From Vesta saturnalis (Eukaryota > Arthropoda > Insecta > Coleoptera > Lampyridae): a stretch of DNA of 64,000 bases. Both the position numbers and the translations under genes were made by a program. The number at the start of each line of letters is the position of its first letter. The first letter of the stretch is position 1. The stretch lies in assembly GCA_036346205.1 (NCBI GenBank), contig JARFJB010001495.1, positions 6,552,501 through 6,616,500 of the forward strand, given 5' to 3'. The notes below the pieces were generated by a model that had not been told where the DNA came from, did not search any database, and worked only from the letters and a program-made list of their open reading frames with translations. Positions 15,143 through 27,009 of the stretch are shown one piece after another.

Positions 15143-16479
15143 TTGAACCAACACTGTTTATCAGGTACTTTAGGTTCAAGATGTCTTACTGAAGCCAAAC
15201 TGCAATATGAATCGGATAATTTAAATTTCTACGATTCCGACGGTGATAATTGTTTAGCGTCATCAGAGGAGAGTACATCCTACGTATTGCCGAGCACCGG
15301 TAGTGATGAGCATTTATCCAACTTTCCAGGTACATCAAACATTATTGTAGAATATGATGCAACTGACGGTACTAAATGGAAAATTCTGAGTGTTGTGGAC
15401 ATATATCTCGTCATAATATACTTAGAGAAGCCTGGCCAACCGGTTCCGTTAAACGAAACTTTAACAATACTTGTGCTAGTTTTTGGGGGATTTATATTGA
15501 CAACTCAATGGTTCGTAAGATTAGGAAGAGTACTGCAGTCCATGGACAACTTCATTGGAAGAATTAGACGTATTTATATCTTTGTTTGCTCTGGGACCTG
15601 TTGTGCTACAAACTTTCCAGACATCAATTGTGGAACAAAACATGGGGGCCTAATTTATTTTGCGATACAATGCCGAGAGATAGATTCAACCAAATAAAGC
15701 GATTTATTCGATTCGACTTAAAATCAACTCGTCGAGGTCGTCAAAGGCCTGATAAGTTAGCTGCAGTATCTGAAGTATGGAGTAAGTTTTTCAGTAACCG
15801 TATTATGTGCTATAAACCAGGAACAAAAATTACAATTGATGAACAACTATTTCCTACAAAAGACAGATGTCCATTCACCCAAGATATGAGTGATAAACCC
15901 TATAAATTTGGTATAAAGTTATGGATTGCAGCTGAAGTTGAAACAAAATGTCTGTTGAATGGATTTCCTTACTTGGAAAAGGATTTGTATTCTACGAACG
16001 TTTTTGCATGTGACTATATTTCTTTAACCAGTTATCAAGCGAAAAGATCGAAAAATGAGTGCATTCCTAGTAGTATTCATAAATTTCCAACGATTGATGA
16101 GGGACTGAAGAAACTACCGGAAACCGTAAAATTCTACAACAGTACTAAATATGGGTTAGATGTTGTGGATCAAATGGCAAGTAATTATACAACCAAATTG
16201 TCCTCAAGGAGATGGCGTCTACATGTATTTTTCAATATACTCGATTTCGCAGCAGTAAATTCTTGGATACTTTACAATTTATGTACTAACGAAAACATAA
16301 GTCGTCGAAAATATATTTTAAAATTCACCGGTGAACTCAGTAATGAGTACGTATGTACCAGAAAATCCACTACATATCAACAATCTACAAACCAGCGAAG
16401 GCAATGCCAAACTAAAAAATTTGCGAATAAATCTGTTCTAAACTCCGGTCAATTTGATCGGCATCGTATTTATAGGTAA
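15143..16479 (+). pseudogene. piggyBac-type transposase pseudogene
   Basis: An acidic N-terminal stretch (15180-15400) is followed by a frame change and a stop near 15567. A long open segment (15586-16479) then carries WDLLCYKLSRHQLWNKTWG, MPRDRFNQIKRFIRF and KITIDEQLFPTKDRCPF, whose Asp (about 15840) is the first catalytic Asp of piggyBac. GIKLWIAAEV follows. The second catalytic Asp block (normally a DNFFTS-like motif) is missing: the sequence passes from NGFPYLEKD straight to LYSTNVF near 15975, an internal deletion. The third catalytic region is present (KYGLDVVDQMASNY, then SSRRWRLHVFF, near 16145-16230). The usual C-terminal cysteine-rich finger is not evident. Lack of the middle motif means it cannot be active. 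Confidence 0.9.
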
Positions 16480-16499
16480 ATAAATTATGCCGTATTTCT

Positions 16500-16843
16500 A
16501 GTCTTAGTGCCAAAGATTCGACTTACATTTTGAAGTCGGGTATTAATAGATTGAACTGCACATTCTGTAATTTTGTTTATATTGGACAAACACTCAGGAA
16601 CTTTGATATTAGATTCAATTAACACATTAGATGTTACAAATGCAAACAAACAGATAATCAAGTTATGCCAAACATTTAGTAGTAAATAATCAATTTATGA
16701 AACAACATTAAATTGTTACATTTTAATTATAAAAAACACCAATTATATGTTTTGGAAGTATTCGAAGTTTATAAACAGAATCAGAAAGTATCTTTAATGA
16801 ACGAACATGTTGATCTTATAAACTCACCTTCGACTGACATTTA
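16500..16843 (+). pseudogene. Penelope-like element fragment: GIY-YIG endonuclease C-terminus
   Basis: The plus strand reads NRLNCTFCNFVYIGQTLRNFDIRFN. The C..C..VYIGQT.R....R pattern is the zinc-linked GIY-YIG nuclease found after the reverse transcriptase in Penelope-like retroelements. A stop stands where the family usually has Glu before H. After a frame change, VLEVFEVYKQNQKVSLMN and a stop at 16841-16843 match the usual tail. No reverse transcriptase lies upstream; the preceding sequence is piggyBac. It is a short 3' relic. Confidence 0.65.
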
Positions 16844-16849
16844 AAATAT

Positions 16850-18700
16850 AGAATTATAATTTACGTCAAGTTTACTGTTTTACCTTAATGATTTGTTACC
16901 ATAACTACTTGTTTGTTATTTTACTTAGACATTTTCTCTTGGTAATGTAGATGTAGTACTAAAACGCGTAGATAAATGAATAATACAGTAAATAATCTGT
17001 GGAATAAGATATTGTGTTTAAAACATTAGTGCTCTTAAATATGTAATTCCACGTTAAAGAATATATATTACGTCTATTAACCTCTATCTGATATAAAGGT
17101 TTAAATGTCTGCCTGACATAAATTATTATTGTCGTTTTTACAACATTACATGCTTTGGTTACAAATTTGCTACGTTGGAGATTGCATGATTATAAAAAAA
17201 TTCATTATTTCATTTCTTTAAATTTCCACATTGTGGGTTGTTCCACCCCATATATTTATTGTACGTATACAACAATAACCTCTTCTAAATTGAGTTCTTA
17301 GGATCGTTATAAGACGGCAAAGAATTTGATTGAGTAACTTGAGCCTCGTAGATACGTAAATAGTGTAATCGAATTTACATTAAGTACGCAAAGACGTTGA
17401 TTTGGTATTTCTACAACATAACAAATCTTGCTGTTTGGTTTGTAATTTCTAGAACTAAATTAAATTACGACAGACACATACACACAATTGTTAAGCGAAA
17501 TCGTAGAAATCTTTGACGCTTAAACACACATAAATATACTTACAGAATCCTATCGTGTGATTTCTCACGATTATGCCACAGCAAACCTACTTCATGTACT
17601 TGTTTCACAAGCTTGGCGACCTGCGATACGAATCTATTTAATCAAGGTACATTTAACTTAAAAGACATTACGTTGGGATGTTGGGATTTGTTAGGGAGTT
17701 AAAGGACTGTTATCGCTATTACCAAAGGGCGTTTAACACTTATTTGTGTTGTTACTGTTTTGTGTAGATTTCTAAACCAGTTTAAAATTATTATTGAAAT
17801 TTACAACTAATTTCTGTAAATATAATTTGTAAAAACAATAGCCAAAAACATACAAATTATAATTTATTGTTTCACATTACTTCAAAAGGCACACAATAAT
17901 AGATCGCATGATCTGAATTGAATTATAACCCAGTACAGAGTGATTTATTTACTTGTTATGGACAACATTAAATTTTTGTAAGATATAGTGCTTCGAGGCG
18001 AAAAAATGTTTCGATTTAATTATATTTCTTGTAGCACGATTAGAGCAAAATATCATGTAAAAACCTTTTTAAAAAGGAATTGGTTGCCACCTTGGCTTAG
18101 ACATGTATCTATGACCTTTTAATCTGTTGGTCCAAACTTAACTTGGTGTGTTTTAAAATAAATTTGGTACAATTTTGTAGGACATAAAAAAAGACCTTCT
18201 TATTAGTGTTATAATATTACGCTTCTAATGGCTACTACAAGCCTTTTCAGCAATAAATTTTAGGGTATTAATGGAATGCTAATAATTAAGCATAAGTTGC
18301 CCTTTAAGGAATTGTTCTACGGAAGTAGGAAATATACTAGGAAACTTCTTGTAAATTAAATTATTTTGTTATATGGCAGTTTAGGCATCTAATCTGTGAA
18401 ATGTTATGAGCATACTTCAGTAAGAAAGTTTACATTTGCCTCTGCATTTATTAATTACTAATTAAACTATTAAAATTAAAATGACGAGACTTTTGTTTAA
18501 CGCTGCGTAGGCGCGCCTTCATTTGTGACGTGTTTAGGGCTACAATTGTAGACCAATTTGGATTTTGTATAAAATCAAATTATGTTTTTCCATCAGATAT
18601 ATTCAATATGATACGCTAAATCATAAAAATATGAATTACTTACTTTTCTGTTCAAAGAAATTTTGAGAGGTGCATAAAATACCAATTATGAATCTTCCTT
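16850..18700. other. No recognisable feature (about 1.85 kb)
   Basis: AT-rich, with no long frames, no recognisable domain and no clear tandem repeat. It may be old degraded repeat or host intergenic DNA. Confidence 0.5.
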
Positions 18701-18739
18701 CTTTATTTTCAAAGCAACTCGCATCTAATATCTTTTAGA

Positions 18740-19321
18740 AAAAAAAAACTTCAGAATAACCACTTACCTTCTCAAAACAAAACAAAACAAAAGAAATGAA
18801 ATAATTATATTTATAATTTTTTTAGGATAACTATGCAACTTCCCCTTTATACGTTCATAACGAAAACCGGTAACATTGTAGAAACAAAATCTATAATCTA
18901 TCTGCGAATGACGTTTAAAACTTCATTTCAAATAGAGATTAAAAGACATTAATACATATTAACTTAACAAAAAACTCCAACTTCTATAAGATCAATAATA
19001 CAGTTCAAACATTTTCATTCATATTTCATTAATTTCCAGACTTAGCTTGCATTTATATTAAGAAACTTATGTAAAATAAAATTTTCAACTTTTTCTTATA
19101 AAGGTAATCGTTATTCAGATATTGAGAAAATTTGAACTAACAATTAAATTCTACCTTAGGAATTGTTTTTTTCACTGAATTACGTCTTTGAAATATGCAG
19201 CTGTTGTATACAAAATTGACAAAAACCAAAAACTGTCCCTAATAAACCCCCCTCTCCTTCGCGGGATTTCTCAAAAATCCAGTACGTAGGTGATTCCGTT
19301 CTGGAGTTGATACTACCATCC
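18740..19321 (+). repeat. Dispersed repeat ending in a CACACG-type array, copy 1
   Basis: It shares ordered blocks with 55750-56735: AAAGAAATGAAATAATTAT, TTTTTTTAGGATAACTATGC, a TTATTCAGATA block, TTTGAAATATGCAGCTG, CCCTAATAA followed by a CTCC/CGCC block, GGGATTTCTCA, TACGTAGG and GGAGTT..C. Both copies then run into an array of CACACG-type repeats on the plus strand. So the array appears to be the end of a larger repeat family, not an isolated microsatellite. Confidence 0.7.
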
Positions 19322-19771
19322 ATCCACACACATACGCACACGACACACACACGCACACGCACACGCACACACACACGCACATGCACACACACAAGCACAC
19401 GCATACGCACACGCACACGCACGAGTACACGCACACGCACACGCACGCGCACACGCACACCCACACGCACACGCATACGCACACGCACACGGACAAGCAC
19501 ACGCACACGCACACGGACAAGCACTCGTACAGGCTCACGCACAGGCACACGCACACGCACACGCACAAGCACAAGCACACGCATACGCACACGCAAACGC
19601 ATACGCACACGCACACGCGCAAGTACAAGCACACGCAAACGTATACGCACACACACGCGCCCGCCCACACGCACACGCACAACGCACACGCACACGCACG
19701 TGCACACGCGAACGCACATGCACACGCACGCGAATACGCACAAGCACGCGCACACGCACACGCACACGCAC

Positions 19772-19803
<32 letters not shown>

Positions 19804-20530
19804 GAACACGCACACGAACACGCACACGAACAGGCACACGCACACGCACACGCACAAGAACAAGTACACAGCACACGCACACGCACACGCACACGCACTC
19901 ACACACGCACACGCACACGCACACGCACACGCACATGCACATGCACGCACACAAGCACACGCACACGCACACGCACACGCACGCGCACACGTACACGCAC
20001 ACGCACACGCACGCGCACACGCACACGCACACGCACACGCACACGCACACGGACAAGCACACGCACACGGACAAGCACACGCACAGGCTCACGCACAGGC
20101 ACACGCACACGCACAAGCACAAGCACACTCATACGCACACGCAAACGCATACGCACACGCACACGCGCAAGTACAAGCACACGCAGACGTATACGCACAC
20201 GCACGCGCCTGCCCACACGCACACGCACAAGCACGCGCACGCGCACGCGCACGCGCATGCGCACGCACACGCACACGCACATGCACAAGCACACGCGAAC
20301 GCACATGCACACGCACGCGAACACGCACAAGCACGCACACACGCACACGCACACGCACACGCACAGGCTCACGCACACGCACACGCACACGCACGCGCAC
20401 ACGCACACGCACACGCAATGCACACTCACACGCACACGCACACACACGCACACGGACACGCACACGCACACGCACACGTACACGCACACGCACTCGCACA
20501 CGCACACGCACACGCACACGCACGCGCTCA

Positions 20531-20533
<3 letters not shown>
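19322..20533. repeat. (ACACGC)n hexanucleotide array
   Basis: About 1.2 kb of ACACGC repeat with scattered variants (ACAAGC, GCGCAC, ACAGGC). A stretch starting near 19480 recurs with small changes near 20050 (GGACAAGCAC, CAGGCTCACGC, CAAGTACAAGC in the same order), which points to a duplication of roughly 0.55 kb inside the array. All long frames are artefacts. Confidence 0.95.

Positions 20534-20600
<67 letters not shown>
20534..20600. repeat. (TA)n microsatellite
   Basis: 67 bp of TA repeat joining the ACACGC array to a piggyBac pseudogene. Confidence 0.97.
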
Positions 20601-20602
<2 letters not shown>

Positions 20603-21790
20603 TAAAATTAAATATCGATTTGAACGATGTCATGACGCCAGACCAACTGAAGAAAGAGAAATTGCAGCTTTCATTGGAATTCTCATATTCATTGGAACTT
20701 TCAGAAGTTCACGAAAAAAAGCGTCAAATTTTGGACATTTCCAATGTGGAATGGAAGTATACTGTCTGGCGATGGGCGAGGAGTGATTTATATTTCTAAT
20801 GATGTGTTTGAGGTTTGACAGCATAAGGACGAGGTTTGAAAGAAGACAAATTGATAAGTTGGCGTCTATTCGAAAACCTTACAAACCTTCTTAGCAAATT
20901 ACCAAAACAATTTTATTGCCAGTGAATACATTAGCGTGGACGAGCAGTTGCTGGCTTTCAAAGGATCCTGCGGATTCAACCAATACATTCCATGTTTACG
21001 TTGGTCGATGTGAAGACATCATACACCTTCAACTTGGATACCAACGTTGGAACACAACCAGAGCGTCCGTACAAAACTTAGAAATTCCGCCGAAAACACT
21101 GTACTCACATTAGTAGATCCAGTGGCACGCACTGGTACACCAGCTTGTCATTGCAAAAAAAATTGTTGCAAGAAAAAGAACTTTCCTACATCGGCCCTAT
21201 ACGAAAAAATAAGGAGATCTCTCCACAATTCTTGCCGAATAAAGGCCAACAGGGAAAAAATGCCCATCTTTGGGTTTTAACGAATTGTACCATGGTGTAC
21301 TTCTGTCAAAGAAAAAATGGATATGTGATTTTATTGTCGTTCATGACCTACAACAGTGCAATAAATGAGAAAACGGGCGATGATAAAAAACCGGTAATCA
21401 TAACCGATTATAACCATACAAAAATTGAAGTTGGTCTGGTAAACAAGCTATGCCAAGATTGTAATGTTTCGAGAAACACACGCCGTTGGCAGATGTTGGT
21501 ATTTTACAACCTAATATAATCAGCATCCGGTATAAACGCCTTATGCATTTATAAGGCAAATCTTCCATAAAAATAAATTGAACGGTCCGACTTTCTTCAA
21601 ACTTGTGCCTGGTATCTGATACGACCTCTGATTGAGTTCCGATCTACAATTAAATCACTTCCAGTAGAAATGAGGCGACGAGCACGAGTTCTTTTAAATA
21701 TAGCGGTAGTACTACTCCAATACACTACAAAACTCTGTCAGGCGCTGTCATATTTGCCCTATAAGACGTGACAAATCTACACCTAAAAGT
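20601..21790 (+). pseudogene. Second piggyBac-type transposase pseudogene
   Basis: DARPTEEREIAAFIGILIFIG (20634-20695) is the family's N-terminal core. YISVDEQLLAFKGSCGFNQYIP (about 20930-20990) holds the first catalytic Asp. After several frame changes, the stretch 21145-21519 has ELSYIGPIRKNKEISPQFLP, a TMVYFC...GYVILLSFM strand block and NVSRNTRRWQMLVFYNLI, which correspond to the later DDE regions. The segment around the second Asp is lost. Remnants continue past 21519 (FRSTIKSLPVEMRRRARV near 21640-21700) to a cysteine-containing tail near 21750-21790. It differs clearly from the piggyBac at 15.1 kb, so it is another lineage. Its 5' end is cut by (TA)n. Confidence 0.8.
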
Positions 21791-22073
21791 TGTTTGCGAT
21801 ACGGTAGGTTTGCATGCAAAAAGCATATGTGGGATTCTTGCGGGGCATGCTTGAGTCGGAAAAAATAGTCCATGTTCGGTGATTTAAAATGCAGACATCT
21901 TTTTTTTCTTTGTCTTTACCTTCCAACCTACACATACATATTATGTATATTATAATAAATTAATATTAGTCAAGTTGCTTTGGTGTGTGAATCCTTGCGA
22001 TATTGCAAGCCCACATGCCATTAATATAAGTAGTTTGATTGTAATCTCATTATATTTAGAATTTAAATCAGTT

Positions 22074-22231
22074 CTACATACATAAAGACAGGGTTTGCAT
22101 CGATTGGGGCTTGAATCTCGATGGCGCAGATGGTTAGCGCGGTACTCTAGCAAAGTACAGGTGGTAGGTTCAAATCCTGCTCGAGGTAAACTTTTTATTT
22201 ATATATTTAATAAAATTAATAATAATTTTTA
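22074..22231 (+). mobile_element. tRNA-derived SINE, copy 1
   Basis: About 158 bp that recur at 25396-25559: a 40-bp leader (CTACATACATAAAGACA..., ATCGATTGGGGCTTGA), a 74-nt tRNA-like core and an AT-rich tail ending TAAAATTAATAATAATTTTT. Internal pol III boxes are visible: A box GGCGCAGATGGTTAGCGC, B box GGTTCAAATCC. A leader before the tRNA part is unusual for a SINE. Confidence 0.75.
22115..22188 (+). other. tRNA-like core of the SINE (foldable cloverleaf)
   Basis: A full cloverleaf can be drawn. The acceptor stem ATCTCGA/TCGAGGT has seven pairs with one wobble. The D stem is GCGC/GCGC, the anticodon stem GTACT/AGTAC with loop CTAGCAA (AGC at the anticodon position), and the T stem GTAGG/CCTGC with loop TTCAAAT. 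Since the same unit with leader and tail occurs at 25.4 kb, I treat it as a SINE core and not a host tRNA-Ala gene. Confidence 0.6.
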
Positions 22232-22510
22232 GAAAACATTCACATTAAATTTTTCGTAAATTTTGGAATATTTTGCCTAAGTCTACTTCTTGAAATACAG
22301 TGGTGGGAAATGGGTTACTTTAGCCAAAGCTAATAAACTTAAGGCGGAAACTCATTACTGTCACATCGCATGGGTTTGTATGGTATCACACTACAAGTGA
22401 ATTGATTTTATTTTAGAAGCAAACACATTAGTATCACTTCATGTTCGTTCATATGCGCATTTTACAAACAAAAGCCATTTCTCATAGTGCCTCGCAAGTT
22501 TAACCTGCTA

Positions 22511-22726
22511 ATGTGTGAAATAAATAATAGTTCATCTTTATGTTCAGAGTTTGAAGAAGAAAATGAATGTGCTTTACTCGTGGTTGCTGATAATATTAAA
22601 ACTAGGAAATGTGTTCACGACGTTAATTTGAGAAGAGAGGAATAATGTGAATTGTATAATTTGTCTCGAGAGTTATTAGAAAGTGAGGAAGAACGGTTTA
22701 AGATGTATTGTCGATTGAGCAAATAA
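22511..22726 (+). pseudogene. Harbinger transposase N-terminal region
   Basis: From an ATG at 22511 the frame reads an acidic stretch, one stop (about 22642), then CELYNLSRELLESEEERFKMYCRLSK and a stop. An E.HTL..EL....E.RF..Y.R.S-type pattern precedes the catalytic domain in PIF/Harbinger transposases. No catalytic residue lies in this piece. Its link to 31.1 kb is inferred from the element ends and target duplication. Confidence 0.6.
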
Positions 22727-22729
22727 AAT

Positions 22730-23990
22730 TGATGCTGAAAAGAAATTAGTCGTATGCTTAAAGTAAGAATATAAAATACATAATTAATTGTTTTCCAAGA
22801 ATACTCTAAAAAGGATTGAACACACGTCCATGACTCAAAACTATTCTTTTCACACGGTAGTGCCTACCAAAAAGTATACATTTTTCACAATGCTCATAGC
22901 AAAAGCGATTTTTTCAGAACTTGTTGCACAACATAGGATTATTTAAAAGATTATAAGGGTGTTTCGGTGGTGGCAAGTGAAGCCTGGCCTCAAGGCACAC
23001 CAATACAAAAATCAAGACTCATTTGGAAGGAAAAAATTTGTTCAGAATAAGTTACGGTATTTATCTTATTTTACAGTATCACTCCTGGCCGGATTGAAGA
23101 TATCGAATTCTCCATTCCAGAGGTGGAAACGGGTTAAAATGTTGCTACTGTTTAGGTGGCCTTTGGGGCCAATCCTGAGCTTGCACGGTTTCCAAACGGC
23201 TGCTCGGGTCTCTCAACGGAGGGTAATTCAGGGTGTTTCCGGCTGTGGAAGATGCTCCTAAAACAGACTTAATTTGAACGGACGGCGGATACGGTAGCAG
23301 ACAAAGCTCACAGGTCCCCTTTTACAAAGAAAGATCCTTCACCAATAACTGAAGATCCATGTAATGACTGTTAATAAATACAAGCTCGCTCAATCTGATT
23401 ATATTTCAGCGGCTAAAATTCAAATATGTGGTTATCAGTAGCAAGGTGAACTTTGCTACAAGTATCAAAACAAATTAAATACTGTTCTGGAGCGAGTATC
23501 TATTAGTTAATGTTAATTATGCAATTTAAAACGAGCATTCTATATAACGTGCAAGATGTTAGCAGTGGGGCAATTGGGAATTCCAACTCAACCTATGTTC
23601 AGGCAGGAGAATCGGAAGTTATATTAATTAAAATTAAATTATTTCGGTATTCTAAAATTATTGTTTATTAAATAACGGAGCGATTGATATAAAAATTTAC
23701 CACTTCCTCCCTACAAAAATACTTATTCTATATAAGGGCCTAATTAATAGTTATAGAGACTTCTGTCAATTCACAATTAAAAAGTCGGTTGCTTCCTTTC
23801 CCATGCGTTGGCGCTGGAATGTACTATTGAAAATGCATAAAATTTTGTATAATGACAGGCAGATTAAATCCCATTGCACTCTCTTGAGTGTTATTTGGTT
23901 AACGATATAGAAATTATTGCATATTTAAATTAGACTATTAATATTGGAAGCTTATTTTCTCTGTAATTACAGGATTATCACATTTCTTCT
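22730..23990. other. Interior of the Harbinger element, no further call
   Basis: No domain recognised. The 100-codon frame at 22959-23261 has no family motif and shows no clear codon structure. It could be decayed transposase or intron. Confidence 0.4.
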
Positions 23991-24017
23991 TAAACGGTAG
24001 TCGCAGATGACAAAATT

Positions 24018-25743
24018 ATGTTACTGTACTACAAACGTAATGATTTCACGGTCAAATTCCTATTATGTAAAATGGAATCTCAAGAGATAAAAACCATGTG
24101 GAGTATTGTTAACTCATTCAGAAGCACCAAATCCGAAATTCAATATAATATTTCTTCTGAAAATTTCTTCTACGCTTATATTGCTAATTTGTGTAAGGCG
24201 GGTAACGATACTGAACAAGTACAATCAGATGCGCCAAATTATTGTAAAGTTACGTTACCCAATGATTACTTACTTTAAGTCTAACTCTAACGGTGGAAGT
24301 AAGAGAAATATTGCTTTTACTATACAATAGTCCCTATATTTATGGTATCACTGTTAGCATTATAAAGCACAATATCAGCTTATACGTTTACGTTTACTAA
24401 ATTAATCAATCATGCACTGTCTGAAGGTATTTTTTAGATGTCCTAAAAGTAGCACCTGTTACCCTTACATAAGAGACGGGCTGTGAATAATGTTTCTACT
24501 TACAAACCGATAACCATATCACCGGTCCTTTCTAAGATGTACGAGAAAATGATCTCTAACCGAATTATTGCGTATTTTGAAAACAAAAGACTTTTTTCAG
24601 CTATCCAATATGGTTTTCGATCTGGGAGGTGTACAACGGATGAATAAAACTTATTTTGAAAGCGGAAAATATGCGAGAGCTGTGTTTCTAGGCTTATCGA
24701 AGGCTTTTGACAATGTTAACTCGAACAAGTATATAACTTTGATGCAGTTACTACGAATAAAATCTTATCTATCATCAGATGCAACAATGATTCTTCTAAT
24801 AAAAAACCTTTATCCAAAGGTATGCCTCAAGGTAACATTTTAGGGCCACTGTTATTTTTGATTTATATCAACGATATAACGATATATTTTACGTATCTAA
24901 TGAAAACTGTTTACTGCATGCAGATGATGCCACATTACTGGGCGTAGTGTGCAATGTATAAAAATCAATATTATTTAACATGGCTAACGCATGGTGTTAT
25001 ACCAACCAATTAGATGTGAACGTCTCCAAAACTGAAAAAATGATATTATCATTAAAGCCTCTAATATTCTTAGCGAATCATTTTTAAAAACTGCCTATTA
25101 AGCTCTTTCTCATAGCCATCTATCATATTCTGTAACATCTTGGGTTAATTCAGCTTGCTGGAAGCGAATATTTAGTCTTCAACGTTAAGCTGTGAGCATA
25201 AAGTCATCTCTTGTTCAGAACAGACTGTCGCTAAGCTTTTATTAGTTTAAGTATTGTAACTCTCCCGTGCATGTATATTCTTGAGTGCTTGTGTTTAGTT
25301 AAACGAGCTACGTATAACCATACGTTACTGTCCGAAACTCATCAATATGACACTCGCAATAACAATAACATAATCATCTCTCATTGTCTTAATTTCTACA
25401 TACATAAAGACAAAGTTTACATCGATTGGGGCTTGAAACTCGATGGCGCAGATGGTTAGCGCGGTACTCTAGGAAAGTACAGGTAGTAGGTTCAAATCCT
25501 ACCCGAGGTAAGCTTTTCTTTTATGTACTCGTATTTAATAAAATTAATAATAATTTTTAATCCATCATTGTCGTTTAACTAAAACTCAAACGGGTGCTAA
25601 CATTCTATCAATAAAATTGTTTAACCATATTCCACTTTATCTTAAGTACTTACCGTGTAATAAGTTCAAGCGACATATGAAACTAATTTTGATTAGTAAG
25701 ACATTCTATGCATGTGATGAGTTTCTAAAACATAAATTTTTAA
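24018..25743 (+). pseudogene. CR1/Jockey-group LINE reverse transcriptase, with a SINE insertion
   Basis: The linker after the (absent) endonuclease is seen at 24070-24260 (TMWSIVNSFRSTKSE). The reverse transcriptase follows: YKPITISPVLSKMYEKMI (about 24505-24555), QYGFRSGRCTTDE (about 24608), VFLGLSKAFDNVN (24685-24720) and MPQGNILGPLLFLIYINDI (about 24820-24880). Then comes a decayed H-ADD block where the family has YADD (about 24915), so the catalytic YADD is not intact. The C-terminal part (LKTAY.ALSHSHLSYSVTSW, 25085-25150; later FKRHMKLILISKTFYACDEFL near 25670-25730) agrees with the family. Many frameshifts and stops. A SINE interrupts it at 25396-25559. No endonuclease domain remains. 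Confidence 0.8.
25396..25559 (+). mobile_element. tRNA-derived SINE, copy 2, inside the LINE
   Basis: Same leader, tRNA-like core (25437-25510) and AT-rich tail as copy 1. It sits between LINE coding blocks, so it inserted after the LINE. CATTGTC occurs on both sides (25382-25388 and near 25567), a possible short target duplication. The anticodon loop reads CTAGGAA instead of CTAGCAA, and the acceptor stem has two mismatches. Confidence 0.75.
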
Positions 25744-25744
25744 A

Positions 25745-26470
25745 TTAATACAATTAAACTAAGTATATATGTAATTAGATTTAATTCATTGTTATTTGCT
25801 TGATGAGTGTAATTACTTTCTTTTGGAGCAGCACAATAAAATATTATTATTAAATCAATTCATGTACAGGAAAGGTGTTAGTTTTAATTGTTTTGCTAAT
25901 TGAGAACCTCTTAATTATATTTGTCGGGTGTCAAATTATATTTTTGAATGCTACGGTTTACTTATTTTAACTGGCATTAATATAAAAGGTTTTGGTAGTA
26001 ATCTTGTATTCAAGATGTATATTCTAGCACAAAATAAATTATTATTCCTCAAAGAGAAGCAATAAACCGAGAATCAGTCTTTACACTCAAAGGTGTAATT
26101 TTTAGATCTTTAGTTTATCATGAACAATTTATTTTGAATACACAAGCTTTAACATTATTTTTGTTTCTCATTCATTACGCTTTAATTATTTATAATACTT
26201 AATCAAATATATTGTCAATATTTGAAGGTTAGCGTGATAATTATTTTACGGACTTGATTTCGTAGTAATTAAAGGAATAGTTTTGTTTCTATACGCCGGT
26301 TTTACTGCAAAATGCGGAACGTTTACAGATTTTTCAAACAGTGGTGCTCATTATTGGATATTCTGTTAGCAGAGGAAAGGAAAAAAACGACGAGATTTAC
26401 CAATTTCTTTATCGAAAACTTACATTTACTTAAAGTATAACACGTCTTGCGTTGCGTTATCTTCAGTTTT
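25745..26470. other. No recognisable feature
   Basis: AT-rich, no domain, no long frame. It lies inside the Harbinger span. Confidence 0.45.
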
Positions 26471-26477
26471 GTAATTA

Positions 26478-26843
26478 TTATTTGAACTCGATCAGATTAA
26501 AATTTTCTTTCATTGCGTCAGCCATGTCTTTAAGCGAATCTTGAGTTGTAGTTGGTTTTGTATTCTTACCAGAATTTTGAGATCTTGATGGAGATTTCGC
26601 ATCACCATTTAATACAGCTTGGCTTTCAGTATGTTGTTCAGTACCTACCCTGGCTTCTTGGTCATTATTTGATTTCTGATCGACTTCAGTATCATTTGTA
26701 GAATTTACCTCGCCAGTGATGTTGCTTTCAGTATTTCTACTGTCAAAATATGGCAAGGAAAATGAGGTCTGAGCTTCGTATTTCAATGTAGGTATTTTTG
26801 CCGGTATCGCCATTTTTCTTATTGTGAGATCTGCGCAGAGCAT
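26478..26843 (-). CDS. Unrecognised hydrophilic ORF, 121 codons
   Basis: An intact minus-strand frame in the Harbinger interior, rich in Ser, Thr, Asn, Glu and Asp with no Cys cluster and no membrane segment. It ends SLKDMADAMKENFNLIEFK, which could form an amphipathic helix. PIF/Harbinger elements usually encode a second DNA-binding protein (Myb/SANT or MADF), but no tryptophan-rich SANT or MADF repeat is visible. It could be the tail of such a protein, or chance. A start at the internal MAIPAKIP is as likely as the first Met. Confidence 0.3.
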   Translation of the reverse strand: MLCADLTIRKMAIPAKIPTLKYEAQTSFSLPYFDSRNTESNITGEVNSTNDTEVDQKSNNDQEARVGTEQHTESQAVLNGDAKSPSRSQNSGKNTKPTTTQDSLKDMADAMKENFNLIEFK

Positions 26844-26887
26844 TCAAGAAACAACGACATAATGTATCCGAAAGCGTTTTTACATTA

Positions 26888-27006
26888 ACCTTCCAGTAGT
26901 CGCGCCCGGACTGACGCTCCGCATAGAGTTAAATTTTTAAATATTTCGGATTGTTGCTATTTTTATTAAGTTGCGGAGTGTGAGTCCGCGTGCGACTACT
27001 CACGCT
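26888..27006. mobile_element. Palindromic MITE/fold-back sequence
   Basis: CAGTAGTCGCGCCCGGACTG plus ACGCTCCGCA (26894-26923) is complementary to 26972-27000 with about four mismatches across a 48-bp loop. It is GC-rich in an AT-rich region. The left side is preceded by TTAACC, reminiscent of a TTAA target, but the right side does not clearly mirror it. Confidence 0.6.
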
Positions 27007-27009
27007 ACT

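Noticed and set aside
19180..20786. His-Thr and Ala-His repeat frames of up to 430 codons
   Set aside because: Artefacts of the ACACGC array.
22115..22188. Genuine host tRNA-Ala gene
   Set aside because: The cloverleaf folds well, but the same leader and tail recur at 25.4 kb inside a LINE, as for a SINE.
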